DNA of 64,000 bases from an uncultured Rhodospirillales bacterium. Its GTDB lineage: Bacteria; Pseudomonadota; Alphaproteobacteria; Acetobacterales; Acetobacteraceae. The stretch is from assembly GCA_903928895.1 (NCBI GenBank), contig CAIYSR010000145.1, positions 1 to 64,000 of the forward strand, given 5' to 3'. A program made the position numbers and the translations under genes. Of this stretch, positions 9,902 to 18,406 are shown one piece after another. The first letter of the stretch is position 1. Each line of letters begins with the position of its first letter. The notes beneath the pieces were generated by a model. That model saw only the letters and a program-made list of their open reading frames with translations. It had not been told where the DNA came from and made no database searches.

Positions 9902-12583
9902 ATGATTTTTGCCTCGCCCTGGGTGCTGTTCGCGCTGGCGGCGCTGCCGGTGCTGTGGTGGCTGCTGCGGGTGACGCCGCCGGCGCCGCGGATGGAGCGG
10001 TTCCCCGCGATCCGGCTGCTGCACGGGCTGATCGCGCCGGCCGAGACGCCGGCGCGCACGCCGTGGTGGCTGCTGGCGCTGCGCTGCCTCGCCGCCGGGC
10101 TGATCATAATCGGGCTCGCGCGGCCGGTGCTCGATGCCGGCGGCGGCCTGCCCGGCAGCGGCGCCCTGCTGCTGGTGGTGGATGACGGCTGGGCCTCGGC
10201 GCGCGACTGGAGCCGGCGCATGGTCGCCGCGCGGGCGGTGCTCGACCGGGCCGAGCGGGCCGGGCGACCGGTGGTGCTGCTGTCGACCGCGCCCTCGGAG
10301 GGCGGGTTGGCGCCGCGGGCATCGGCGGCGCTGCCGGTGGCCGAGGCGCGGCCGTTGCTCGACGCGCTGCGGCCGAAGCCATGGCCGGTGGACCGGCGCG
10401 CGGCCGGGGCGGCGGTGGCGGAGTCGGGTGCCGGGGGCGTCGTCGTGATTTCCGACGGGCTGACCCATGGCGCGGCCTGGGCCGGGTATGAAGCTGCCAT
10501 CGCCCGGCTCGGACCGGTCGAGGAACTGCGCGGCGACGATCTGCCGACGCGGCTGCTGCTGCCGCCGCGGCCGGAGGCGGACCGTTTGGTGATCCGCCTG
10601 GCGCAGACCGCGCAGCCGCTTGACGGCGAGGCGGCGGTGCGCGCGGTTTCGGCCGACGGGCGCACCCTGGCGCGGCTGGTGCTCGCGGTGCCGGCCGGGG
10701 CGACGGTGGTCGAGGGGGCGATGACGCTGCCGCCCGAACTGCGCAACCGGCTGGCGCGGCTGGTCCTGGACGGGCCGCCGACAGCAGGCGGCGTTGTGTT
10801 GCTCGACGAACGCTGGCGGCGGCGGCCGGTGGGGCTGCTGGCCGGGGAGGCGACGACGGCGGGAACGCCGTTGACGGGACAGTTGTTCTATCTGCGGCGG
10901 GCGCTGGAGCCGTTCACGGAATTGCGCGAGGGCGAACTCGCGGTGCTGCTGGGGCGCGAGATCTCGGTGATCGTGCTGGCCGACCGGCCGGTGCCGGAGG
11001 GGCCGGAGCGGGACCTGCTGGCGGCCTGGGTCGACAAGGGCGGGCTGCTGGTGCGGTTTGCCGGGCCGGCGGTGGCGGAGCATCCGGACACGCTGGTGCC
11101 GGTCAGACTGCTGGAGGGGGACCGGCAACTGGGCGGTACGATGTCGTGGGGCAAGCCGGCGGGGCTCGCCGCGTTCGGGTCGGGCACGCCGTTCCAGGGA
11201 CTGGCGGTGCCCGGCGAGGTACGGGTGACGCGGCAGGTGCTGGCGGCGCCGGGGCTGCACCTCGCGGAGGCCACCTGGGCGCGGCTGGAGGACGGCACGC
11301 CGCTTGTGACCCAGGCCGCGCGCGGGGCGGGGCGGGTGGTGCTGTTCCATGTCACCGCCAATGCCGACTGGTCCGACCTGCCGCTGTCCGGGCTGTTCGT
11401 GGAGATGCTGCGCCGGCTGGTGGACCTGGCCAACGGGGTGAGCGGGGCGGAGGAGGGCGGGGTGGAGCGGCTGGCGCCGGTGGAGACGCTCGACGGGTTC
11501 GGGGTCGCCGGGGCGCCGGGGCCGGGGGCGATGGCGATGGCGGCGCGCGATCTGGCCACCGCGACCGCCGGTCCGCGCTCGCCGCCCGGTACCTATGGCC
11601 CCGAGGCGTCGCGCCGGGTGCTCAATCTGGCCAGCAACCTGGCGCTGCCCGAGGCGGCGCCGCCGATCCCGGGAGCGGCGGCGTTGCCGGTGGGCGGGGT
11701 GCCGCCGGAGCGGGCTTTGGCGCCGTGGCTGCTGGCGGCGGCGCTGGGGCTGCTCGCGGTCGATCTGCTGATATCGCTGCGGCTGCGTGGGCTGATCCGG
11801 GCGGCGCTGGTCGTGCTGGCGCTGTGGCCGGCGGCAGGCATCGCGCAGTCAACGCAACAGGCGCCGGAATTGTCGCGCGAGGACAATCCGGCCCGCGCCA
11901 CCCGGCTGGCCTATATGGGCACCGGCGATGGCGGGGTGGATGAGATCGTGCGCGCCGGGCTGGTCGGGTTGTCCGACTACGTCAACCGCCGTACCGCCGC
12001 GGCGCTGGCGGAGCCGGCCGCGATTGACCCGGAGGTCGACGACCTGTCGGTCTATCCGTTGATCTACTGGGTGGTGCTGCCCGATGCAGGGGCGCTGCCC
12101 GGCGCGGCGGTGGCGGCGCTCAACCGCTACATGGCCAATGGCGGGATCCTGCTGATCGACACCCGCAACGGCGGCTCCGGCGAGGGGTTCGCCGCCGGGG
12201 CCGAGGCCGCGCTCGAACGCGCCGCCCGCGGGCTGGCGGTGCCGGCGATGGCGGAGCTGACGCAGGCGCATGTGCTGGCCCGGTCGTTCTATCTGCTCGG
12301 CGATTTTCCCGGCCGCTTCGCCGGGGCGCAGGTCTGGGTGCAGCGCGACCAGGATCGCAGCAACGACAGCGTCTCCCCGGTGGTCGTCGGCGGGCATGAC
12401 TGGGCCTCGGCCTGGGCAGTGGATGGGCAGGGGCGCAATCCCTACGCCACCATTCCGGGCGGGGCGCGCCAGCGGGTGCTGGCTTATCGTTTCGGGGTCA
12501 ATTTGGTGATGTATGCGTTGACCGGGAACTACAAGGGCGACCAGGTGCATATCCCGGCGCTGCTGGAGCGGTTGGGGCAATGA
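9902..12583 (+). CDS. BatA/DUF4159 domain membrane protein
   Basis: This 893-residue protein begins with the BatA (aerotolerance regulator N-terminal) region: a membrane span (SPWVLFALAALPVLWWLL), a short ERFPAIRLL loop and a second span near residue 60. A VWA-like region follows, but its metal site is degenerate (LLLVVDDGWASARDW where DxSxS is expected). There is a membrane segment near residues 600-650 and then a C-terminal DUF4159 domain (from about EDNPARATRLAYMGTGDGG to the end, including YPLIYWVVLP and NGGILLIDTRNGG). It is likely the membrane scaffold of the MoxR/DUF58 complex. The ATG at 9902 has GAGGGG nearby. Its stop overlaps the next ATG (12580-12583). Confidence 0.9.
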   Translation: MIFASPWVLFALAALPVLWWLLRVTPPAPRMERFPAIRLLHGLIAPAETPARTPWWLLALRCLAAGLIIIGLARPVLDAGGGLPGSGALLLVVDDGWASARDWSRRMVAARAVLDRAERAGRPVVLLSTAPSEGGLAPRASAALPVAEARPLLDALRPKPWPVDRRAAGAAVAESGAGGVVVISDGLTHGAAWAGYEAAIARLGPVEELRGDDLPTRLLLPPRPEADRLVIRLAQTAQPLDGEAAVRAVSADGRTLARLVLAVPAGATVVEGAMTLPPELRNRLARLVLDGPPTAGGVVLLDERWRRRPVGLLAGEATTAGTPLTGQLFYLRRALEPFTELREGELAVLLGREISVIVLADRPVPEGPERDLLAAWVDKGGLLVRFAGPAVAEHPDTLVPVRLLEGDRQLGGTMSWGKPAGLAAFGSGTPFQGLAVPGEVRVTRQVLAAPGLHLAEATWARLEDGTPLVTQAARGAGRVVLFHVTANADWSDLPLSGLFVEMLRRLVDLANGVSGAEEGGVERLAPVETLDGFGVAGAPGPGAMAMAARDLATATAGPRSPPGTYGPEASRRVLNLASNLALPEAAPPIPGAAALPVGGVPPERALAPWLLAAALGLLAVDLLISLRLRGLIRAALVVLALWPAAGIAQSTQQAPELSREDNPARATRLAYMGTGDGGVDEIVRAGLVGLSDYVNRRTAAALAEPAAIDPEVDDLSVYPLIYWVVLPDAGALPGAAVAALNRYMANGGILLIDTRNGGSGEGFAAGAEAALERAARGLAVPAMAELTQAHVLARSFYLLGDFPGRFAGAQVWVQRDQDRSNDSVSPVVVGGHDWASAWAVDGQGRNPYATIPGGARQRVLAYRFGVNLVMYALTGNYKGDQVHIPALLERLGQ

Positions 12584-14688
12584 GGTTCGAACAGGCGATC
12601 GCCGCGCTGCGTTTCGACCCGGTGCTGCCCGGCTGGCTGCTGGCCGGGTTGGGCGGGCTCTGCGCCGTGGCGCTGGCGGTGGCGCTGTGGCGCCGGGCGC
12701 GGGGCACGGGGTGGCGGTTCCTGGCGTTCGCGGTGCTGCTGCTGTGGCTGGGCGGGCCGCGGCTGGTGGAGGAGACGCGCGAGACGCTGCCCGATATCGG
12801 GCTGCTCGTGGTCGACGAGAGCGCCAGCATGGGGCTGGGCGCGCGGGCCGGGCTGGCGGCGGCGGCGCGGACCAAAATCGAAGCGGCGGCGCGGGAGTTG
12901 CCCGATTTCGAGCTGCGCACGGTGGTGGTGCCGGAGGAGGGCAGCGAGGGCACGCTTCTGTTCGCCGCGATCGAGCGCGCGCTGGCCGATATTCCACGCG
13001 CCCGGCTGGCCGGGATCCTGGCGGTCAGCGACGGGCAGGCGCACGATGCGCCGGCCGTCAACGGGCCGCCGTTTGGCGGCGCGCCGTTGCATCTATTGGT
13101 GCCGGCGCGCGGCGAGGAGGTCGATCGCCGCGTCCGCATCATCGCCGCCCCGGGGTTCGGCATCGTCGGGCGGACGGCGACGATCCGCATGACGGTCGAG
13201 GACCTCGGCGTGGCGCGCAACGGGCTGGCCATTTTCGGCAGCGCGCGGCTCACCATCCGCCGCGATGGCGAGGCGCCGGTGGTGGAAAACGTGCCGATCG
13301 GGCTGGAGCATCAGGTCGACATCCCGATCACGCGGGGCGGGCCCAGCGTGATCGAACTGGAGGCCGAGCCGCTGCCGGGTGAGGTCTCGACCGTCAACAA
13401 CAAGGCGATCGTCGTCATCAACGGGGTGCGCGACCGGCTGCGGGTGCTGCTGGTATCCGGCGAGCCGCATGCCGGGGAGCGGACCTGGCGGCGGCTGCTG
13501 AAAGCCGATCCGGTGGTGGATCTGGTCCATTTCACCATCCTGCGGCCACCCGAAAAGGACGACACGACGCCGTCCAACGAGATGGCGCTGATCCCGTTCC
13601 CGACCCGCGAGCTGTTCCAGGTGAAGTTGCGGGAGTTCGACCTGGTGATTTTCGACCGGTTCCAGAACCGCAGCGTGCTGCCGCCGGTCTATCTGCGCAA
13701 TATCGCCGACTATGTGCGGGCCGGCGGGGCGTTGCTGATGAGCGTCGGCCCCGAGTTCACCGGCGCCACCAGCCTGGCGCCGAGTCCGCTGGGCAGCGTG
13801 TTGCCGGCGCGGCCGATCCCGCTCGGCGCGGTGGTGAACGAGGCGTTCCGCCCCGGCGTCACCGCCCTGGGCGAGCGCCATCCGGTGACCGCTGGGCTGG
13901 CGCCGGCTGTGGCCTCGGGTCCACCGGGTTGGGGCCAGTGGTACCGGCGCATCGCGGTGGGCGGCGAGGTCGGCGGAAGCGTGTTGATGGATGCGCCGGA
14001 GGGGGCGGGCCGGGCGCCGTTGCTGGTGGTCGACCATGTCGGCCAGGGCCGGGTGGCGCTGCTGCTGTCCGATCAGATCTGGCTGTGGTCACGCGGGCAT
14101 GACGGCGGCGGGCCGCAGGCGGAACTGCTGCGCCGGGTCGCGCATTGGCTGATGAAGGAGCCCGAGCTGGAGGAGCGCGCGCTGGTCGCGCGGCTGGAGA
14201 AGGGGCAGCTGACGGTCGAGCGGCGCGGCATCGAGGACGGGCCGCCGGGTGAGGTCGTGGTGACCGATCCGGCCGGGGCGAAGGCCACGCTCGCGCTGAC
14301 ACCGCTGCGGCCGGGCCAGGCGCGCGGGGCAATGCCGGCGGCGCTGGCCGGGGTGTGGCAGGTCACGGACGGCACGCTCAACGCCTTCGCCGCCGGGGAG
14401 AGCGCCAATCCGCTGGAGTTCGCCGATCTGCGCGCGACCGCCAGCGTGCTCGCGCCGCTGGTCCGGGCGAGCGGCGGCAGCGTGCACTGGCTCGACCCCG
14501 CCGGCGCGCCGGCGCTGCGCCGCACCGAGCCGGGGCGCGAGAGCTCGGGCAGCGCCTGGATCGGGCTGCAACGGCGGCACGACCACCTGGTCAGCGGGGT
14601 CGCGGCGACGCCGCTGCTGCCGGCGTGGCTGGCGTTGCCGCTGATCCTGGGGCTGGCGCTGCTGGCGTGGCGGCGGGAGGGGACGTAG
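12580..14688 (+). CDS. VWA/glutamine amidotransferase-like membrane protein of the MoxR cluster
   Basis: This 702-residue protein is the last gene of the MoxR-DUF58-DUF4159 unit. It has N-terminal membrane spans (LAGLGGLCAVALAVALW and FLAFAVLLLWLGG) and a VWA-like segment with an intact MIDAS core (LLVVDESASMGLG, matching DxSxS). The middle resembles a class I glutamine-amidotransferase-like fold (RVLLVSGEPHAGERTWRRLL, LVIFDRFQNRSVLPPVYL, YVRAGGALLMSVGPEF), with no obvious catalytic Cys. A C-terminal membrane anchor ends the protein (LPAWLALPLILGLALLAW). Such proteins probably bind partners at the membrane; no substrate is known. The ATG at 12580 overlaps the upstream stop. The gene ends only 15 bases from the convergent TRAP transporter operon. 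Confidence 0.88.
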   Translation: MRFEQAIAALRFDPVLPGWLLAGLGGLCAVALAVALWRRARGTGWRFLAFAVLLLWLGGPRLVEETRETLPDIGLLVVDESASMGLGARAGLAAAARTKIEAAARELPDFELRTVVVPEEGSEGTLLFAAIERALADIPRARLAGILAVSDGQAHDAPAVNGPPFGGAPLHLLVPARGEEVDRRVRIIAAPGFGIVGRTATIRMTVEDLGVARNGLAIFGSARLTIRRDGEAPVVENVPIGLEHQVDIPITRGGPSVIELEAEPLPGEVSTVNNKAIVVINGVRDRLRVLLVSGEPHAGERTWRRLLKADPVVDLVHFTILRPPEKDDTTPSNEMALIPFPTRELFQVKLREFDLVIFDRFQNRSVLPPVYLRNIADYVRAGGALLMSVGPEFTGATSLAPSPLGSVLPARPIPLGAVVNEAFRPGVTALGERHPVTAGLAPAVASGPPGWGQWYRRIAVGGEVGGSVLMDAPEGAGRAPLLVVDHVGQGRVALLLSDQIWLWSRGHDGGGPQAELLRRVAHWLMKEPELEERALVARLEKGQLTVERRGIEDGPPGEVVVTDPAGAKATLALTPLRPGQARGAMPAALAGVWQVTDGTLNAFAAGESANPLEFADLRATASVLAPLVRASGGSVHWLDPAGAPALRRTEPGRESSGSAWIGLQRRHDHLVSGVAATPLLPAWLALPLILGLALLAWRREGT

Positions 14689-14703
14689 GTCAGGCCGCCG
14701 GCA

Positions 14704-15984
14704 TCAATGCCCATAAACGAGGTTGGGCAGCCACAGGGTCAGCGCCGGCACATAGGTGATGATGCCGAGGACGATCAGCAGCAGGATCAGGAACGGCAGG
14801 ATGCCGCGGATGACCTCGCCGATCGGGGCGGTGGAGATCGTCGAGAGGACGTAGAGGTTCAGCCCGACCGGGGGGTGGATCAGGGCGATCTCCATGTTGT
14901 GGGTGAAGATGATGGAGAAATGCACCGGGTCGACCCCGAGCGGGCCGAGGGCGGGGGCCAGGATCGGCAGGACCAGGAGCAGGGCGGCCACCACTTCGAG
15001 GAAGCAGCCGAGCAGCAGCAGCAGCACGTTGATGGCGAGCAGGAACTGCCAGGTGGCGAAGTTGTGGTCCAGCACCCATTTCACCAGCAGCGCGGGCACG
15101 CCGGACTGGGTCATCCAGTGGCCGAAGGCGAGCGCGGTGGCGACGATGAGCATGATGGTGCCCGCGCTTTTCAGCGCGTCGGCGATCACGGTGAGCGACT
15201 GGGTCCAGTGGAAGCCCTTGTAGAAGACGAGGCTCACCACCATCGCCACCGCGGCCGCGATGGCCGCCGCCTCGGTGACGGTGACGATGCCGCCATAGAT
15301 GCCGTAGAGCACGATGACCGGCACCGCGAGTGCGGGGATGGCGCGTCGCGTGACCGCCCAGCGCTCGGCCATGGGCAGGGCGGGTTCCATCGGGAAGTTG
15401 CGACGGCGCGCGTCGTACCAGACCCAGGCGAAGAAGGCGCCGGCCTGGAGCAGGCCGGGCATGATGCCGGCGAGGAACAGGCGGGGGACCGACTGCTCGG
15501 CGACGATGCCGTAGAGGATCAGCGCGAGGCTGGGCGGGATGACGATGCCGATGGTGCCGGATGCACCGATCACGCCGAGGGCGAAAGAGCGGGGATAGCC
15601 CTTCTCGATCATCGCCGGCAGCAGGATGGTGCCCATTGCCAGCGCGGTGGCCACCGACGAGCCGCAGATGGCGGCGAACAAGGTGCAGGAGACGACGGTG
15701 ACGAGGCCGAGCGAGCCGCGGATGCCGCCAAGCCAGGCGGCGGAGACATCGACCAGCGCCTTGGCGACGCCGCCCTGGCGCATGAAGGCAGCGGCCATGA
15801 CGAACAGCGGCAGCGACATCAGGGTGGAAGAGTTGAGGGCGTCGATCACCACCTGGGCGACGCCGATCAGCGGCTCACCGGTGGTGACGAACAACACCGC
15901 GGCGCAGGCGCCGAGCACCAGGAAGATCGGCATCCCGGAGGCGAGCAGGCCGAAGAACAGCAGCAGGAAAAGGAAGGTGCCCAT
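14704..15984 (-). CDS. TRAP transporter large permease (DctM)
   Basis: This 426-residue membrane protein is the ion-coupled transport subunit of a TRAP transporter. It opens MGTFLFLLLFFGLLASGMPIFLVLGACA and contains family hallmarks: SVATALAMGTILLPAMIEKGYPRSFALGVIGASGTIGIVIPPSLALILYG, AGIMPGLLQAG, and near the end the repeat counterpart ALGPLGVDPVHFSIIFTHNMEIALIHPPVGLNLYV. Length and duplicated GxxPPS/HPPVG elements match DctM. The start ATG at 15984 lies 5 bases after the small-permease stop; the frame extends upstream only as shadow. The order binding protein, DctQ, DctM is normal for such operons. The substrate (usually a carboxylate) cannot be deduced. Confidence 0.94.
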   Translation of the reverse strand: MGTFLFLLLFFGLLASGMPIFLVLGACAAVLFVTTGEPLIGVAQVVIDALNSSTLMSLPLFVMAAAFMRQGGVAKALVDVSAAWLGGIRGSLGLVTVVSCTLFAAICGSSVATALAMGTILLPAMIEKGYPRSFALGVIGASGTIGIVIPPSLALILYGIVAEQSVPRLFLAGIMPGLLQAGAFFAWVWYDARRRNFPMEPALPMAERWAVTRRAIPALAVPVIVLYGIYGGIVTVTEAAAIAAAVAMVVSLVFYKGFHWTQSLTVIADALKSAGTIMLIVATALAFGHWMTQSGVPALLVKWVLDHNFATWQFLLAINVLLLLLGCFLEVVAALLLVLPILAPALGPLGVDPVHFSIIFTHNMEIALIHPPVGLNLYVLSTISTAPIGEVIRGILPFLILLLIVLGIITYVPALTLWLPNLVYGH

Positions 15985-15989
15985 GACGG

Positions 15990-16538
15990 TCAGTGCCCAG
16001 CGGAGGCGCCGCCGAGCGGCATGTCGTGTTCGGGGATGTGGCCGACGGTCATGGTGGCGGGGTCGAAATGCAGGGCGTAGCGATAGAGGCGGATGACATA
16101 GCGTCCCGCCATCAGCAGGCCGCCGGCGGGCAGAGCGGAGTAGTAGATCCACATCGGGAACGACAGGTCGGTCGAGCTGTGCTCGTCCAGCATGAGCGCA
16201 TTGGCGGTGATGTTGCAGCCGTACCAGACCATGCCGCCGCAGAAGATCAGGGCGACCACGCAGTTGAACATCTCGAGCCAGCGCTGCCCGCGCGGGCCGA
16301 CGGCGCGAAGCACGAGATCGGGGCGGACATGGCCGTCGGTGCGGACGAGCTGGCTGGAGACGATCATCACGCCCCACACCACGAGGTAAACGATGACCTC
16401 CTCGGCCCAGCTGATCGCCTGCTGCGGGAAGGCGTAGCGGCCCACCACCTGGACGATGCCGACCACCATGGCGAGCGCGCCGAGCAGGCCGACCAGAGTT
16501 CGTTCGGCGCGGTCCCAGACCGTATCGGGGCGCTTCAC
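15990..16538 (-). CDS. TRAP transporter small permease (DctQ)
   Basis: This approximately 182-residue protein has four predicted membrane spans, beginning around RTLVGLLGALAMVVGIVQVVGRYAF. It includes the DctQ-typical segment ISWAEEVIVYLVVWGVMIVSSQLVRTDGHVRPDLVLR (E/D-E before a span, then a charged loop with H-R-D). It partners with DctM. The start is uncertain: I prefer the GTG at 16538, four bases after the stop of the binding-protein gene (TGA-GCCC-GTG, a spacing seen repeatedly in this window). An ATG at 16604 would add 22 residues that overlap the upstream gene and look like shadow sequence. Confidence 0.85.
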   Translation of the reverse strand: MKRPDTVWDRAERTLVGLLGALAMVVGIVQVVGRYAFPQQAISWAEEVIVYLVVWGVMIVSSQLVRTDGHVRPDLVLRAVGPRGQRWLEMFNCVVALIFCGGMVWYGCNITANALMLDEHSSTDLSFPMWIYYSALPAGGLLMAGRYVIRLYRYALHFDPATMTVGHIPEHDMPLGGASAGH

Positions 16539-16542
16539 GGGC

Positions 16543-17565
16543 TCAGGCGGCCGAGCCGATGGCCTGTTTGACGAAGGCGACGACCTCGGGCGAGAGCTTG
16601 GCATCGGCCACCACCACGTCGAGCTGCGCCATCATTGCCTTGCGGGTGGCGGCGAGTTCGTCGGCGGAGGGGTCCTTGAAGATGACGCCGTTGGTCTCCA
16701 GCACCTTGCGGGCATTGGCCTGTGAGGCGTGCGAGCCCTTGCGCCAGGCCATGATGTTCTCGGCCCAGAGATCGTCCATCAGTTTCTGCTGCGCCGGGGA
16801 GATCTTGTTCCAGAACGCCTTGCTCACCATCGGGATGTACTGGCCCATGAACTGGTGGTCGGCGTAGGAGTATTTGACCCCGGCCTCCCACAGCTTGGCG
16901 GAGTTGCAGCTTTCGTCGGTGCTGACGAAGGCGTCGAAGGTGCCCTGCGAGAGCGCCAGCGGCACGTTCGGCCAGGCGGTGGTGTTGGCGATGCCGCCGG
17001 CGAACTTGATGCGCCAGGAGATCGCGGCACCGCCGGGGGAGCGTATCTTGAGGCCCTTGAGGGCGGCGAAGCTGTCGAGCTTCGTCTTGGTGCCATACCA
17101 GTTCTGGTAGCCGAGATCGAGCCAGGGGCCGAGCACGTGGGAGCCGAGCTTGGTTTCGAGCTGGCGGCTGACGTGCTGGCCTGCCCGCCCGTCGGTGGCG
17201 GCGTAGGTGGTCTCGGTCGACTGGCCGTAGAAATGGGGGAGCTGCACCATGTCGCAGTCCGGCACGATGCCGGTCTGGGTCCAGGCGCCGGGGGCGGCCA
17301 TCTCGATCTGGCCCTGGAGCAGGGCCTTGGAGACGTTGAGGTCGGCGTAGAGGGCGCCGGCGTGGAAGACTTCGCCGACCATCTGGCCGCCGGAGGCCTT
17401 TTCCAGCTTGGCGAGATAGTCAAGGAAGGCGACGTTGCGCGGGTGGCTGGCCGCGGTGTCGAGCGAACAGCGGATGCGCAGCGGTTCGGCGGCGCGCAGC
17501 ACGGCGGGCATGGCCAGCGCGCCGGCGAGACCGGCGAAAGCGCGGCGCGAAAGATCGAGACCCAT
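16543..17565 (-). CDS. TRAP transporter substrate-binding protein (DctP family)
   Basis: This 340-residue protein is the periplasmic receptor of the TRAP transporter. It starts MGLDLSRRAFAGLAGALAMP, a signal sequence with a twin Arg (SRRAFAG) that may use the Tat route. The mature part has typical DctP elements: LEKASGGQMVGEVFHAGAL, NVSKALLQGQIEMAAPG, WYGTKTKLDSFAALKGLKIRSPGG (which includes the substrate-carboxylate Arg region) and PLALSQGTFDAFVSTDES. I chose the ATG at 17565 because AGGAAGGAG stands just upstream; two further in-frame ATGs upstream give no better signal peptide. It is the first gene of the TRAP operon. Neighbouring Liv genes end 106 bases upstream on the same strand. Confidence 0.93.
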   Translation of the reverse strand: MGLDLSRRAFAGLAGALAMPAVLRAAEPLRIRCSLDTAASHPRNVAFLDYLAKLEKASGGQMVGEVFHAGALYADLNVSKALLQGQIEMAAPGAWTQTGIVPDCDMVQLPHFYGQSTETTYAATDGRAGQHVSRQLETKLGSHVLGPWLDLGYQNWYGTKTKLDSFAALKGLKIRSPGGAAISWRIKFAGGIANTTAWPNVPLALSQGTFDAFVSTDESCNSAKLWEAGVKYSYADHQFMGQYIPMVSKAFWNKISPAQQKLMDDLWAENIMAWRKGSHASQANARKVLETNGVIFKDPSADELAATRKAMMAQLDVVVADAKLSPEVVAFVKQAIGSAA

Positions 17566-17670
17566 GGAACGCTCCTTCCTCTTGGCCGTCATCGCGCGTG
17601 GTCGGCGAGGTTGCGGCTGTTGTGGCTTATAGCAGCACCCCGCCCCGTTCAAGCGGGCCGGGCGCGGTGG

Positions 17671-18393
17671 TCAGTGGGCGGCACCGAGATAGGCCGCGCG
17701 CACCGCCGGATCGTCCTTCAGCCGGGCGGCCGGGCCGGAGGCGCTGACCCGGCCGTTTTCCAGCACGTAGCCGAAATCGGCGACATCGAGCGCGGCGGCG
17801 GCGAACTGCTCGACCAGCAGCATGGTCACGCGTTCGGATTTGAGCCGGGCGATGATGGCGAAGACCTCCTCCACCAGGCGCGGGGCGAGGCCCATCGAGG
17901 GTTCGTCGAGCAGCAGCACCAGGGGGTTGAGCATGAGCGCGCGGGCCATCGCCAGCATCTGCTGCTCGCCGCCGGAGAGGGTGCCGGCGAGCTGGGCGCG
18001 GCGCTCGGCGAGGCGGGGGAAGAGGGCGTACATCCGCTCCAGGTCGCGCGCCACGTCGCCCTTGGGCCGGCTGCCGGTGACGCGGGTGAAGGCGCCGAGG
18101 AGCAGGTTGTCGGCGACGGGCAGGGTGGGGAAGACGCGGCGGCCTTCGGGCGAATGGGCGAGGCCGCCGCGGGTGATGGCGTGCGGCGCGAGGCCGGTGA
18201 TCTCGGCGCCGTTGAGGGTGATGCGGCCGGACTGGGTCGCGATCATGCCGGAGACGGCGCGCAGGGTGGTGGTCTTGCCGGCGCCGTTGGAGCCGATCAG
18301 GGTGACCAGCGTGCCCTGCGGGACGTGCAGGGAGACATCGTGAAGCACCTGGACCTTGCCGTAGCCGGCGACGAGGTTTTCGACCTTGAGCAT
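17671..18393 (-). CDS. livF: Branched-chain amino-acid type ABC transporter ATPase LivF
   Basis: This 240-residue protein is a LivF-type ATPase. It starts MLKVENLVAGYGKVQVLHDVSL, with Walker A GSNGAGKTT at residues 34-42, the signature LSGGEQQMLAMARAL, Walker B LLLDEPSMGL and the H-loop region (MLLVEQF). LivF members are about 235-240 residues and lack a C-terminal extension, as here. It is the last gene of a unit reading binding protein, LivH, LivM-LivG fusion, LivF. It starts 13 bases after the stop of the fusion gene. The HAAT family transports branched-chain amino acids but also amides, urea and aromatic acids, so the substrate is open. Confidence 0.95.
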   Translation of the reverse strand: MLKVENLVAGYGKVQVLHDVSLHVPQGTLVTLIGSNGAGKTTTLRAVSGMIATQSGRITLNGAEITGLAPHAITRGGLAHSPEGRRVFPTLPVADNLLLGAFTRVTGSRPKGDVARDLERMYALFPRLAERRAQLAGTLSGGEQQMLAMARALMLNPLVLLLDEPSMGLAPRLVEEVFAIIARLKSERVTMLLVEQFAAAALDVADFGYVLENGRVSASGPAARLKDDPAVRAAYLGAAH

Positions 18394-18406
18394 TGCCGGG
18401 TTCCCC

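Noticed and set aside
9248-11350. Long minus-strand open frame of 700 codons opposite DUF58 and the BatA/DUF4159 gene
   Set aside because: It is antisense to two well-supported genes, is dominated by Arg, Pro, Gln and His as expected from a GC-rich shadow frame, and shows no domain motif.
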